Shown here one piece after another: positions 13,484-26,700 of a stretch of 64,000 bases of DNA. The first letter of the stretch is position 1, and every line of letters begins with the position of its first letter. The translations under genes and the position numbers were made by a program. The notes under the pieces were generated by a model. The model saw only the letters and a list, made by a program, of their open reading frames with translations. It searched no databases and was not told the origin of the DNA. Source of the DNA: Ptiloglossa arizonensis (Eukaryota; Arthropoda; Insecta; Hymenoptera; Colletidae); assembly GCF_051014685.1 (NCBI RefSeq), contig NC_135051.1, forward strand, positions 15,519,557-15,583,556, in the 5' to 3' direction.

Positions 13484-14210
13484 TTCTTCCCTCGGAGCTG
13501 CAAACACAAGTTACTCTGCTCGACATCCTTCGAATGAGTCAGCAATAAATTTCGATCGAGTACCAAAACCTCTAACACCGCGGTACCCGAACACTGGAAC
13601 GAAGTATTGTCCGATTTCTTGACTCGCAAAAATAAGCAAGTAGCGAATCGAAACGTTGCACGAAGTCGTCAAAACGGCTAACAGAGATATCTCGTAATTT
13701 CCCTCTCGTAATTGTCGACGGATCACAGGTAACACCATAGAACGGTAGCACTAGTCGAGGTGCGAACAGAGTTTCGTTGGTTCGTAGAGTGCAAAAATTG
13801 TACGCACGTCTGATTCGACTGTCGTTAATTATCGCTGCAACGAGGAGCTGGCGAGTTTCTCGAATTCTCGTTGGAATTTCATTGACGAGACCGATTCGTT
13901 AACTACTATTCTCTCGAGGGAAAACTCGAAGGCTGAGAGAAATGGCTGTCGACGATTGAAATAAAATTAGTCCGCGACGATCGAGGATCGACGGAGGGAT
14001 TCGTACGAAAAGCAATAACGAAACACGTGACGAGCACGAGCGACAGAGGAAAAACTCCCTCGATAAAGACACTAGACTTAATTTAAGCTCGAACGATACT
14101 CGGTTCCTACGATAACACTTCTCAGTGATTCTCGAGCTCTCGACGTGCATTCCTAGAACGATCAACTCTCGTCGTTGACGCAACGGAACCGTGTATACTC
14201 GCGAATGAAT

Positions 14211-14213
<3 letters not shown>

Positions 14214-14254
<41 letters not shown>
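14214..14254. repeat. (GA)n microsatellite
   Basis: About 20 perfect GA units. The short arginine/glutamate open frame running through it is a by-product of the repeat. Confidence 0.95.
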
Positions 14255-14257
<3 letters not shown>

Positions 14258-17200
14258 TTCCCTGTTCAGAACGATGTTCAACCTAGAGGAGTCCTCGTCT
14301 CGACGAAATATCGAAGGCGAGAAGAAAAACGTCCGATTGTTACAAGGATTTCGAATACTTTGTAAAATATTCACGAGAAACCATTTTTCTCGAGAAACGG
14401 TGTTCCACGAACCTGACATCCCGAAGCTACGATGGAATTTGAACGTTTTGTTAAACAATTTCAAAAATTCGTTTACAACTTTTGTACTCCATATATACTA
14501 GAAAGCTGAGAAGAATGCTCCCGAATGGTATTCAAATTCGGTGATCAAAATTTAAAAAAACAATTACTTCGCCATTACAAATGATTTCGTATCGCGTAAA
14601 CTAATGATTAGCAGCGTTGTTATAAAAAAAACCGCAATTTTTGCTCGAATGCATTCTTTACAGCTCCGCACAGTACATTCCTTTATTAATTCCAAAGAGA
14701 GTGTAACTCGAAACTCGCTCGCGAATTAGCGTCGCTATCATTGCAATACACGACTTTAACTTCGAAGCGTATTCTCACAGCTCCGTGGAACTTCGTTGCA
14801 ACGATTGGTCCCGTTATTTCGATTAGTTTAAAAAAAAAAAAATCCCACCAATTATAATTGGCCCCTTGTCGTATTTCCCGTGCCACAGCACGCTCGAACG
14901 CTCAACTCTTCGGAGCAACACGAAGCCACGCTGTTTTTATACTCGCCTCGCGATTTCAATCGTGCAATCCTTTTTCTAGACCGATTGCTAGATTCCGACT
15001 GACTACCACAGCTATCATTTTTTTCTATCGTTCGAACTTCTCTGTCCCGACACAGAAAACCAAACAACGTCTTTGAACGAATTTATTGGAACGTCTCTTC
15101 TTAACGTATTCGTCGGAGACGTAGAAATTTCTTTCGGTACAATGTACGCCGAATGGAAAATCGAGTAAGGGAGAAGAAGAGAAAACAATTCAAAGAGCGA
15201 GACTTCTCCATCGATTGATTCGACAATGATCCGACAACCGTTTTCGAGTGAACAGTGTATTAGCAAAAAATGGAAAAAGAAAAGAAGAAAAAAAACAGAG
15301 AAATAAAATTTCGTGTATTAGCAAAAAATGAAAAAAAAAAGAAACAGAGAAGTAAATTTTTGTCTCTAAGGACGTGGTCTTCGACGTGGAGCGATGTCGA
15401 AGTACCGACACTCAGGGAAGCACAATTGAATGCGTTAACTCCGTAACTAGTCGATCACGATCTAACCGCATATCAGAACGGAAGAGCTTCTTTGGCGGAT
15501 ATATTCGCCCAACGAGTGGAAAAAAGTTTCGGGTGTCACGGAACGAGGATCGTGGTATTTATCGGGATTCGTCCGGGTCGTGTTGATTTTCTTTACCCCT
15601 TTCGCGGAGATGAGAGTCAAAAGCGACGAAACTGAGGCGAAAACCGATCAGACTGGGATCGAACAGATGAGGCAGAGACGAGGGACTAGCTCCTTTTTCT
15701 CCTCTCTTATTTTGCTCGTACGTACTGTTCCGAGTTGGAAAGAAGGCGAGCGCGACGGCGCAGGCGCAAAAGGGGTCCCTCGTTTGCCCCGCCCATCCAA
15801 GCAACGCGACCAACAGGGAGAGTCCAAGACCTTCGAGTCACGGATTTAGTCGAAACTTTGTATACCAACGGATTTGATCGTTCTATTTACGAAAATGTAG
15901 CTTCATAGAAGCAGATACTCGATAGTTTTTAAACATTCGTAATCAAAATTTCATGATTGCTTTGAAACATAATTTGAAAACAATCGAATCGACTTGCAAG
16001 TATCATTGTGACGCGACGGTGACAATTCTTCTTTAATTTATCCGTTCAAATGTTAAGTAAAATATACTTATTTATTAAAACACTTTACCTTTATTCGTTG
16101 CATAAAGAAATACAGGAATCGTTGTGTACAAAGGATACAAAGCTTGAATACAGAGATGGTGGTATATTTTAATTGTAAATATCTAAAAATACTATTAAGT
16201 GTTTGTTACCATGATACTAGATTTTCATAATTAGAATTACCAAATCTACCGGTACGCAAAATTTCAAGTTTACTTGTCATCGAAAGATCTTGCATTCTCT
16301 TTGCAAGTGACACTAACAGATGTGTCCACATTGATCAGTAGCACCGCTACAACCGAATTGTGGGTCAACAGACAAACTGAGCTACGATCAATCGATCCCA
16401 CGATCCTCTTAGCCTCGTTTTCTTTCCAGCTGTGAACAGTAGAACTGTCCCGTCTGTGCCTATTACGTGGAGCCGAGAGAGTGAAGCTCGGTCTTCGATA
16501 TTTGTTCGTTTGAACGTCATCGAACGAAAGAATGGAAGCCAGTAGAAAGAGAAAGAGACACGCGACGCGTCCAATGACGATCGAATCGGTGAACCGATGT
16601 GAAACTTCTGTGACTCCTGACGGAGTTCTCCGTTCCCGGTACAAAGGACATCGTTTTCGTGAAAACAGTTCACCGATGAACGAAAAGAAATTTCACGAAA
16701 GGAGGGACCTCTTCTATTTTCGGCGATGAAAAAAAAAAAAAACAAGAAAAAAGAAGGACACGTGAAAAAAGCAGCGTACAATTTTCGAAGTATATCCGAA
16801 CTCTTTCATATCTTAATCGCACAAGAGCTCAACTGCTCCAAGCGTAGCACGATCTTTTATCGATAAACGAAGAGACCACTGTGGTGGTCTCGGTCGCCAT
16901 TTTTTCTCTTTTTTTCTTTCTTTTCACATATCCTTTTCGCCGTCTCTTCCAATTTACCGCTCGATCGTTTTGCCACGAAACTGCAGGTCGGATCGGGCAC
17001 GACCACGAAACCATCGAAATCTCGACGATCGCTTTTACGCATGACGCTTTAAAAATGGCACAATAATGTATCTTTAACTCTCTGGACTTCGCCGGACTCG
17101 CGAATCTCCCGGCACGCGGGATCACGTTTCCGTAAGCTGTAAAACGATAAGTCGATGTGGATTTTTTTGTATATATTTACGTGACCGTAGTTGAGCGGGC

Positions 17201-17450
17201 AGTCTTAACGATATCGCCACACGCGATCGTCGATCACGATCGTTCACACGTGGACACATCGGAGAATACGATACGAAATCTCGGTTACACGCGCGTTCGT
17301 TATCGAACGCTCGTCGAGCGTTAACCGACGAAACGAAGTGAGTGAAATAAGATCCCGTGCTCCGACAGGCGACGGACTTTTCACGGAAAGAATCGTCCAT
17401 GCGAGCTGGAATTCCAACGTACGAACTCCTCGGTGTTTTCGTCTTAACGC

Positions 17451-18106
17451 GAGGCAAATGGTCATTTTAACAAACGTGTTAACGCGAAATTGGCAAAATG
17501 CGAGGCAAATGGGAATTTTAAGAAACGCGTTAACGCGAAATTGGCCAAATGCGAGCAATTGGGAATTTTAAGAAACGCGTTAACGCGAAATTGGCCAAAT
17601 GCGAGCAATTGGGAATTTTAACAAACGTGTTAACGCGAAATTGGCAAATGGGAATTTTAATAAACGTGTTAACCCGAAATTGGCAAATAGGAATTTTAAC
17701 AAACGTGTTAACCCGAATTTGGCAAAATGGAAGGCAAATGGTCATTTTAACAACCGTGTTAACGGGAAATTGGCAAAATGGAAGGCAAATGGTCATTTTA
17801 ACAACCGTGTTAACGGGAAATTGGCAAAATGCGACAAAATGGGAATTTTAATAAACATGTTAACGCGAAATTGGCAAAATGCGAGGCAAATGGGAATTTT
17901 AATAAATGTGTTAATGCGAAATTGGCAAATAGGAATTTTAATATACGCATTAACGCGAAATTGGTAAAATGCAAGGCAAATGGTAATTGTAATAAACGTG
18001 TAAACGTGAAATTGGTAAAATACTAGGTAAATGGTAATTCTAATAATCGAGTCGCGAAGGGAAATTGGTAAAATGCGAGGCAAATGGTAATTCTAATAAT
18101 CGAGTC
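17451..18106. repeat. Minisatellite, about 13-14 units of 39-52 bp with a palindromic GTTAAC core
   Basis: Each unit follows the pattern GAGGCAAATGG, then ATTTTAA, then AAACGCGTTAACGCGAAA, then TTGGCAAAATGC. Full units are 51 bp. Shorter ones lack the GAGGCAAA segment, and the last units drift to AATAATCGAG. The core of the clearest units, CGCGTTAACGCG, is a perfect palindrome. Because 51 is a multiple of three and the unit lacks stops, both strands stay open; the + strand would read repeats of the type NKRVNAKLAKC. No start context, splice sites or flanking coding sequence support a real protein. Confidence 0.9.
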
Positions 18107-19907
18107 ACCGAGAAGCGTTTATATCGTCCAGAAATTCTGAACCGCAGCGTTGTACTTTGCAATTGTATTTTCGTCCGTTGCACGAAAATTCCTTGTTGGA
18201 ATTTAAAAAAAAAGACACTTCGAGGATGGACGAGAAAATTCAAAATAACCGTACCGCTCGAAAGTGACGAGACTACTCCATGAGTATTCGTTTCTCGATC
18301 GCACCGATTCGAACAATGCGAGAAAATTTGCGCGCGCTCCTTCAAAACAATGTGCAAATTTTCTTCCGTCCAAAAGTACGCGTACCGTAAAAATTCAAAC
18401 GCAAAATTCGATGTACATTCAAGGTACATTATTACATATTACATATTTTCAGAGATGGATAAATTCTTGCCCGGATGAAAACACCGTGCGACGCTTTATT
18501 TTTATTATAGAATTCAGATTGTAATCTTCGTCGATGATCGATTACGCGCGTGAAGTTGTTTATCTTTTACCGCTCGTTCGAAGTTATTATCCGGAGAAGA
18601 ATTTTCCCCGTCTCCCGTGGCGATCAGATACGCGCAGACCCGACGTAAATAGGAATTTTAATTCTCCATATTGCCATCGACGAGACACTACTTGACGCGA
18701 AAGTCGAATGGATCCAGAGGGCGAATAAAACGTGAGAATAATGGGGAATGTCTGTTTCTGAAAATCTGTTTCCACGTGGAAATAGATGTTTCGAAAACAC
18801 CGATCACCGAATCGGTCGGTTCGCGTTCAATAATTTTCCGAGAATGAAAACAAGAGATCTCCGTTAGTACGAAAATACCAAAGAATGAACAGCGATATAT
18901 TTTTAGAGTAGTTCTCTTCGTTAATACGAAAGTGTAAATTTCTTTCAAAGCGCGTACTCAATGCCTATAGTATTTTTTTTTTTTAATTTTCTTCGCCCGA
19001 TTCTCAAGAGAAGAAAAGATACTTGTTTCTTGCTCCGCCATTAACCGCTGCGAAGGCTGCCGATTGCCATACGCGTTTACCACCCCTCTCGAAACGCGAA
19101 CATATTGTTATCACTGCCCCCTAAACTCTCTATCTGCATATCCTTCGATGTACTGACGATTAACGTTTATACTAAATTAATTAACTTCTAATAAGATATC
19201 TTACCGAGCAAAATGTTACTCTACTAATTAAACTTAACGCATTAAACCTTGAACTTAAGTGTGTCACGGGTAGCCATCATACCTAAACTTAACTATTAAT
19301 GCGTAGTACGGCAAAACAGAATTGTGTAAGAGTGTGCGATGAGAGCAAGAGAGAAAGAGAAAGAGATAAAGTGAGATTGACAGAGCGAGTGTCGTGCGTG
19401 TATGAATACTTACGTGTGCGTGTGTCAAGTAAAGGAAAGAAAACGTGCGCGCGCATATATGTGTAAAGTGTGACGAATACATCGCGAAACGAAAGTCGTT
19501 GAATAGTAGGCAGTGGAAAAACGAAAAGAATAAAAAAATAAGCTCACACAACTGTATGTAGAGTCGCTATAGCTAGATGGAATTATATTTTACATTGTAC
19601 AGTCTATACGTATGGGTGCACTATATGAATCTAGATAGTGAAATATGTTCATGGACAAGATGGAGACCAGAAGAGAAACAAAACGAAAATGAAAGGGAGA
19701 GAGAGAGAGAGAAGAGAAATGCGGACGGTGTTAGCGATAAAAATTTGCGGAACTGTAGGATCAACGGTAATCGCGGATATTTTTGTTGTTCACTACGCTA
19801 CTCCCAATTTTTACACGTATCATATACACTATACGTATGTGTATGTACAGTAGGATTCGAGCACGTATATCGAAGATCGATCGATCCTTTTCGGACAAGA
19901 AAGGGTA

Positions 19908-20374
19908 TATACAGGGTGCTCGTATTATAGTTACCTAGTATCCTTCTTGTAAATAAATGGCGTGAGAAAAAAATGGATGAGAGACGAGTTTCATTTTTCG
20001 TTTACCGTAGGGAAACAGATTTCAATCTCCGAATTTAATAAGCGAACTGGATTTTAGTTTTGCGCGTTAATCGAACGTTTGTTCGAATTGAACGAAACGC
20101 AAGACGATCGAGACACACGACGCGATAACGTTCGAGATTGCACCGAGTCGCATACAAAGTACCGAACATCTTGTAAATATTAAGACCGGGGTCGACAACT
20201 AACCCTCCTCGTTGTTGCTCGTAATCTTGGAATTTATCGCAAATTTAAAACATCGCACGAAACCGCCGTATACGTTGTAAAAAGTTACGAAACTTTTTGC
20301 TCTTCCGTTGTTTCCCTCGCGTCGTGTGTTAGCGAGAAAAATTCTAGGTAATTATAATTTGAACACCCTGTATA
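19908..20374. mobile_element. TIR element with CAGGGTG ends (467 bp)
   Basis: The left 31 bp (19908-19938) and the reverse complement of the right 31 bp (20344-20374) match at 27 positions. Both begin TATACAGGGTG and end TTACCTAG, and weaker matching continues for about 11 bp inward. The outer TA on each side is consistent with a TA target duplication. There is no transposase, so the element is inferred to be a non-autonomous DNA transposon. Confidence 0.7.
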
Positions 20375-20896
20375 CATTTGCACGTGTATACGCGATACGT
20401 ATGCATGCATCCTCCCGCGTGAGAGATAGCAATCGTGCCAGTTGCTCGTCGTAGCTCGAGTTAGACACTTCGTTTTCGGAAACTTAATGCGAATAAATAA
20501 GAGCGCAGCATAAATACGAGTGCAACGTATAATGATGCATTTAGATTTTTTACACATCAAGGCGAAGCCTCCTGTGCCGTTTCGTTAAAATATTCCGATT
20601 TGTAAACGCGCGGATCTACGACGCCACGCAACATGGTCCACGCATTAATTGCAATTTTTCTTATTTCGCGTAGCGACGTATGATTTACAAGTCACAGAGA
20701 GGAAGGGGCGAGAACAAACTGTGAACAAAAAAAAGAAAACGAAACAATGACGATACGTTTTACAATTTAATCAAGACAACCCACACACGTGAGTTATATA
20801 TAGTAGTGCGCGAACAGAAACGCATTATAAGTTCTCTCGGAAAATTGGAGACGTGTAAATACATAGAGATAATGCCGTAACTACGAAATTATATGA

Positions 20897-20902
20897 ATAA
20901 AG
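20897..20902 (+). terminator. Candidate polyadenylation signal AATAAA
   Basis: A canonical hexamer lies just before the abrupt shift to AT-rich DNA and about 0.9 kb before the IntS11 start. It is the natural candidate for the distal end of a long neurexin transcript, but single AATAAA matches are common and this is inference. Confidence 0.35.
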
Positions 20903-21789
20903 TATTGAAAATGTATATTAGCCTGTTTCCTATACCTTTTAACAGCAGCTTCAATTCGAGAATTTATTGACATAAGAAGGTTCTATATATGTGCAACGAT
21001 TAATTTCAAATTTGGATCGTATTAAAACGATGAAAGGAATAATTTATGAACGTAGTTATCCCCCAACTTTTTAAGGTGGTATGAAACACATATGCGCCTT
21101 TTTCAGCACGATTTGAAATTCAAGACACTTTTACAAAATACATTTAATAATCGTGCTACTTTATATGAATTCAATTAATCGATCAAAAAAATCATACATT
21201 TATTTAATAATTAATATTACAATTAGTATTTCTTTCTTAATACGACAGTATTAAACGGAAAAACTGTTATTATATACTTTTGTAAATCAATGTTCACGTT
21301 GGTTAAAAATACCGCACTAAAATTCAGAATCTAATATTTTTGTACATAATTTTAAATTCACCTTTAGTTTAGTATTAAAAAACTCGGAGGTTATGTTTAC
21401 TTATGAACGCTAGAAAATAGACATGTATTAAATAATAACATGGTGCAACCAAGTTGACACTTCAATTCTGTCTCTCCTTGATGAAAAAAAAGTAAAAACG
21501 AAAAAAAGAATCGTTAATAAATATTCGTGTGTTGACTGTTCCAAATAACATGTAAGTTAATCTTTTTTAAATCGTTAATTAAGTCAAAATTTATTATTGT
21601 GGAGGTTAACATACTATATTTATAATCGAACATTCACTGTGATTTTGATTGTAATTTCGAGAATAATATTTTTTTTATTCCTACAAAGGAATTTCGATCG
21701 TTATGGCAAATATCGTTATATTCGCTTCATGATATTTTATAATTGAAGAAAGTGATTACATTATTTTAATTGGTGTACTATTTAGAACA

Positions 21790-23773
21790 ATGCCAGATAT
21801 TAAAGTAACTCCTTTGGGAGCTGGTCAGGATGTTGGAAGAAGTTGTATCCTTGTATCCATGGGTGGAAAAAACATTATGCTGGACTGTGGTATGCACATG
21901 GGATTCAACGATGAGAGGCGATTTCCAGATTTTTCATATATAGTCCCAGAAGGTCCGACAACTAACTACATCGATTGTGTGATTATTTCTCACTTCCATC
22001 TAGATCACTGTGGCGCTCTACCTTATTTTACAGAAATGGTAACATAAGTTACATAAATTATGCTTAATATGCTGAGAAGTTATTTTTGAATAGATTTCAT
22101 GTATAGGTAGGTTATACCGGTCCAATTTATATGACACATCCAACAAAAGCGATTGCACCTATACTGCTCGAAGATATGAGAAAAGTTGCTGTAGAACGTA
22201 AAGGTGAAAGTAATTTCTTCACATCGCAAATGATAAAGGATTGTATGAAGAAAGTTATCGCCGTTACGTTGCACCAATCTGTAATGGTTGACTCTGAACT
22301 AGAAATAAAAGCGTATTATGCAGGACACGTGCTTGGTGCTGCAATGTTTTGGATTCGTGTTGGCTCCCAATCAATTGTATATACTGGAGATTACAATATG
22401 ACTCCTGATAGACATTTAGGTGCTGCATGGATAGATAAATGCAGACCAGACTTACTAATATCGGAATCAACATATGCAACAACTATTAGAGATTCTAAGA
22501 GATGCAGAGAAAGGGACTTTTTAAAAAAAGTATGCTTCTATAATCATTAACATAGATCAAATCTCATTGGAAATTTATATGATTTTACTTTTAGGTCCAC
22601 GAGTGTATAGATCGGGGTGGAAAAGTATTAATTCCTGTATTTGCTCTTGGTCGTGCACAAGAACTTTGTATATTATTAGAAACATATTGGGAACGAATGA
22701 ATTTAAAAGTTCCTGTATATTTTGCTCTAGGATTGACTGAAAAAGCTAACAATTATTACAAAATGTTCATCACTTGGACTAATCAGAAGATTAAAAAAAC
22801 TTTTGTACAACGAAATATGTTTGATTTCAAACATATAAAACCATTTGATAAAGCATATATTGATAATCCTGGGGCTATGGTTGTATTTGCTACACCTGGA
22901 ATGTTACATGCTGGTCTATCTTTACAAATTTTTAAGAAATGGGCCCCAAATGAAGCAAATATGGTTATTATGCCTGGATTTTGTGTTCAAGGCACTGTTG
23001 GACATAAAGTTCTGAATGGCTCGAGAAGAATTGAATTTGAAAATCGGCAAATAGTTGAAATTAAAATGGCAGTAGAATACATGTCCTTCTCTGCACATGC
23101 TGATGCAAAAGGTATTATGCAATTGATACAATATTGTGAACCTAAAAATGTCATGCTAGTACATGGAGAATTTGCTAAAATGGAATTCTTGAAAGAGAAA
23201 ATTAAACAAGAATTTGGAACTAATTGTTACAATCCTGCAAATGGAGAAACTTGTATTATCACAACTATTTCCAAAGTACCAGTTGATGCTTCTTTGGCAT
23301 TATTAAAAGCTGAAGCAAAAAGATATTCAGCTTTACCACCAGATCCTAAAAGACGAAGATTACTTCACAGTGTTTTAATGTTACGAGAAGATGGGGCATG
23401 TCTTGTAGATGCAGATGAGGTAATTATTGTACGTTATTTGAGAAATATAAAAATAATTGCAAACTTCAATTTTGAATTTAAGGTAACAAAAGCAGCAGGT
23501 ATAATAAAACATGTAGTACGATTTACATCTACCGTTCAAGTAAGAGATCCAGGTCCCCCACATTCTACAACTTTAAAATTATTACAACCACTGAAAGAAA
23601 GGTTATTAGGTTGGACAGTTCAATTAACAGATGGATCAATATCTGTTGAATCTGTTTTAGTGACGGTAGAAGGTGACGAAGACGATCAAAAAAGTGTATA
23701 TGTCTCATGGACAAATCAAGATGAAGATTTGGGTAGTTACATTCTAGGATTTTTACAAACAATGTTGAATTAA
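21790..23773 (+). CDS. IntS11: Integrator complex subunit 11 (CPSF73-like endonuclease)
   Basis: This is the catalytic metallo-beta-lactamase/beta-CASP endonuclease of the Integrator complex. It cleaves nascent snRNA 3' ends and promoter-proximal transcripts in the nucleus. There are four exons: 21790-22038, 22107-22529, 22595-23419 and 23483-23773, all phase 0, giving 595 residues against about 600 in the human protein. The zinc-binding motif HFHLDH is at residues 68-73 (SHFHLDHCG). [21 protein letters not shown] and [15 protein letters not shown] follow, then the beta-CASP signatures [11 protein letters not shown] and [17 protein letters not shown]. The C-terminal domain ends [20 protein letters not shown]. 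The last intron, 23420-23482, is 63 bp, a multiple of three, and has no in-frame stop, so a plain open frame reads through it. Removing it gives the exact spacing of the human protein between LVDADE and HVVRFT. Introns are 63-68 bp, and no promoter elements are evident. Confidence 0.96.
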
Positions 23774-26700
23774 GTAATAATCTAATAATTAAGAATTTTC
23801 ATCGGGAACAAAAAAATATTGAAAACAATAGACTTTAAGAGATTTTTTATCACAGTATTTTTTTAGGGAAAAAATCTCATTTATTTTAGGTTGTATTTAT
23901 TGCAATCTAAGGTAACTAATGTTGTTGACCTGGATGTTATATATATATATATATATATAAATTTTTTTTTTTAATGATAAAGCATTAATCTTAATTTATG
24001 TTAAATACAGTAATTACATTGCATTAATTACACTCAAATCTTACACAATAGACAGTATGAAAATTTAAAATCTTGTTAAAATATAATAGATAGAAACTTA
24101 CTAGTAAAATATATAAATCTTTATATTTTTTAATAATATTTGAAGTTTAAACATATATTAAAAAAGATAAACCACATTATACTGAATCATGTACATGTCT
24201 TATTATTAGTTAAATTCTAAATAGATTTAATATACAAAAACAACAATTTGATTATATAAGACATTATAACTTTTATAACGTTTATTTGCATATTTCTTTC
24301 ATTTATGTTACAATTATTACATAAAAATACCAATATTCTCTATTAATTGATGACCAAAGTTCATTGATTAGTTTGTACCTAAATGGTATTCCAATTGTTC
24401 TTCCTGAAAATACTCTATTATTTAAACATAATAAAAATATAAAAACTAAATATATTTTTATAACTGTCTTTTCATTGATGATGTTGCCAAAGGAAAACCA
24501 TAGAATGTAAATATATTAAAACTGTAAATATTATTGGTTACCTTGTTTAATTCTAAACATGATCAAATAAATTATATCATTCGTTATACTAACAAATTAT
24601 TATTTAAACTCGCATATTATTTAACGTCAAATAAAACAAACTTTTTATTGACTATTTCTATTTTTCTAAATGTAAAGTACAAATAAGTACGGTGTACAAC
24701 TAAATATACGCGTTCTTGTAAAATAAACAAAGCAATTGTATTTTACGGAACAAATATTTAATATATTATAAATAGAGTATTCTTAATTATCTGTCTGATG
24801 TTTCATTACGCAACACTATAATAAAAATTATGGTTCGTTTAAAAATAAAGTAACAAAAAACTTTTTAATAAACGCTCTTTAAAATGCCCAATTATACATA
24901 ATTTGTCTGTATAGTTCAAATTGTTTAAATCATAAATTTATTAATATATTTAATTTATTTTATTATATTTTGCCCAAACATATTTCTGCACAGATCTTAT
25001 TGCGTGTTTGCTACAGTTGTGCATGATTAGTCTTTTTGGTGATTTTAAAAAATCAATTGTTTTTCACGAATCGTTACCTTTAAAAGCCATCTATTGAACA
25101 CACGCATACTTCTTTTTATACATGCAATCACATGATCATGCTTATTTATTGCACACAAATTCATTAATGCTTTCAGCAATGCTTTAACAATATGAAAATC
25201 ATTTAAAAATCTGGTGTCTGCTACTTATTTAAAAAAAAAAAGGAATTACACAAAAGTGTCTGTTTTATTATTCATACTTCGAGTATCGTGCGTTTTTTAA
25301 GAATAATGTACATGCACTTTATTTGATAAATGATTTTATGCATTAGTGAACCTTAAATAAAACATTATAAAGGCGCTAAGAACAGTTGTAAACATCTGAA
25401 CGTGCCTTGTAAAACAAAACTAATATTTAAACAAAAAATTCTTGCACTGTAATTTACAATGCAAAATTTCAGTAGTAATTTTTAAATTATGTCTATTTGT
25501 ATTTATCCAATTGTGTAACTGTGACAAACACCAGTTTCAGTATTTCTTAGCTTGTAACTACAAAGTTTCATCATTTATATTTTCTTCCACATAATAAAAT
25601 ATGATATTCTTTTTATAAGAAATGCTATTCATAATATTTTCATCATTATATTAGTCTTCTTGGTATCAAAGTTTACCATTTATGTCTTATATAACGTCGG
25701 AGCATATGCAATATTGTTTGTAGTTCCTTTTTGAATCATCTGGTTTTACGTAGCATTAGCGCACCTTGTTTTGTGAAGTAGTTTTTTTCTGATCCACCCT
25801 GAAAAATCCATTAACAGTTTACAACAGTTTCTAACAGTGAAAAGGAAGTTGCATAGTTATAAGTAAATTGTTCCATTTATATCTTTTCCATCAGATATAA
25901 AACATGACATTTTTTTTATTAATAATTACTTTCAACATTAATATTTACTAATTTGCGCGAGTATCGTACTTTTTAATGAAAAGTACATCAAGGTATATAC
26001 ATTGGAAAGTTAAAAATTTGTATATACTGATTTTCTGTATGCTTATTTATATAAATTTGTGTATAATAATGAATATACATAAATAAATTAGCACGCAATG
26101 CTGAAATTATTCTGAACAGAATTCATCGTCACACATAGGAAGCAATATGAAAAATTCAATATTAACAAAATATTAATTGCATATGTGAGAATTACATAAA
26201 TACATATATATAACTACAAGCAAAAAATAAATAAATTCTAAAGCACAATAATATGCAATATTTATGCTGTTTTAGTCATGAAATAAAATTCAAGACTTTT
26301 CTATTGAACCAAAGTATAATTGCAATTAAATTATTTTTTTGTATATAATAATATTCAACTATAAATTAAGAATTTGATGTCTCATATAAATTTGTAAAAT
26401 GTATAAATTTTCAAACAGCATAAATCTAACAATTCAGCAGGATAATGCCAATTATAATTTGTTGTATAAGCATGTAGCTTACTAAATATTTTGTGGCTGC
26501 TAAATAAAATATACTGTGCCATATCCAACAATACATGTACTATCTGTAAAAAAAACTTAATTACAACACAAAATTAATATGCAAACGCATGAAAAAAAAT
26601 AACGAATTTGTTGTTGAAAAACAAACTGTTGATGATAAATCATATAATTGATTAAATAGAGCAAACATAAAGTTTGTTTATAGTATGCCCCTTACCCCAG

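Larger units (their letters stand above)
9316..20920 (+). other. Probable long 3'UTR or downstream region of neurexin
   Basis: No recognised coding gene occurs in about 11.6 kb after the neurexin stop. The stretch keeps the same CpG-containing composition as the neurexin exons, and that composition ends abruptly near 20.9 kb beside an AATAAA at 20897-20902. It contains a tandem duplication, two foldback elements, a minisatellite and a (GA)n tract. Very long 3'UTRs are known for neuronal transcripts in insects. That this stretch is transcribed as one UTR is inference only. A poly-C run of about 13 bases lies near 12633-12645, and GT/AC-rich microsatellite sequence lies near 11010-11055. Confidence 0.4.

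Noticed and set aside
17549..17967. Repeat-encoded open frames in the minisatellite
   Set aside because: Units of 51 bp trivially keep all frames open. Neither strand shows a start context or flanking exons.
26385..26543. Strong acceptor followed by about 53 open codons (minus strand) in the RRBP1 downstream region
   Set aside because: The composition is that of random AT-rich DNA and the peptide shows no coding character, so it was not called an exon.
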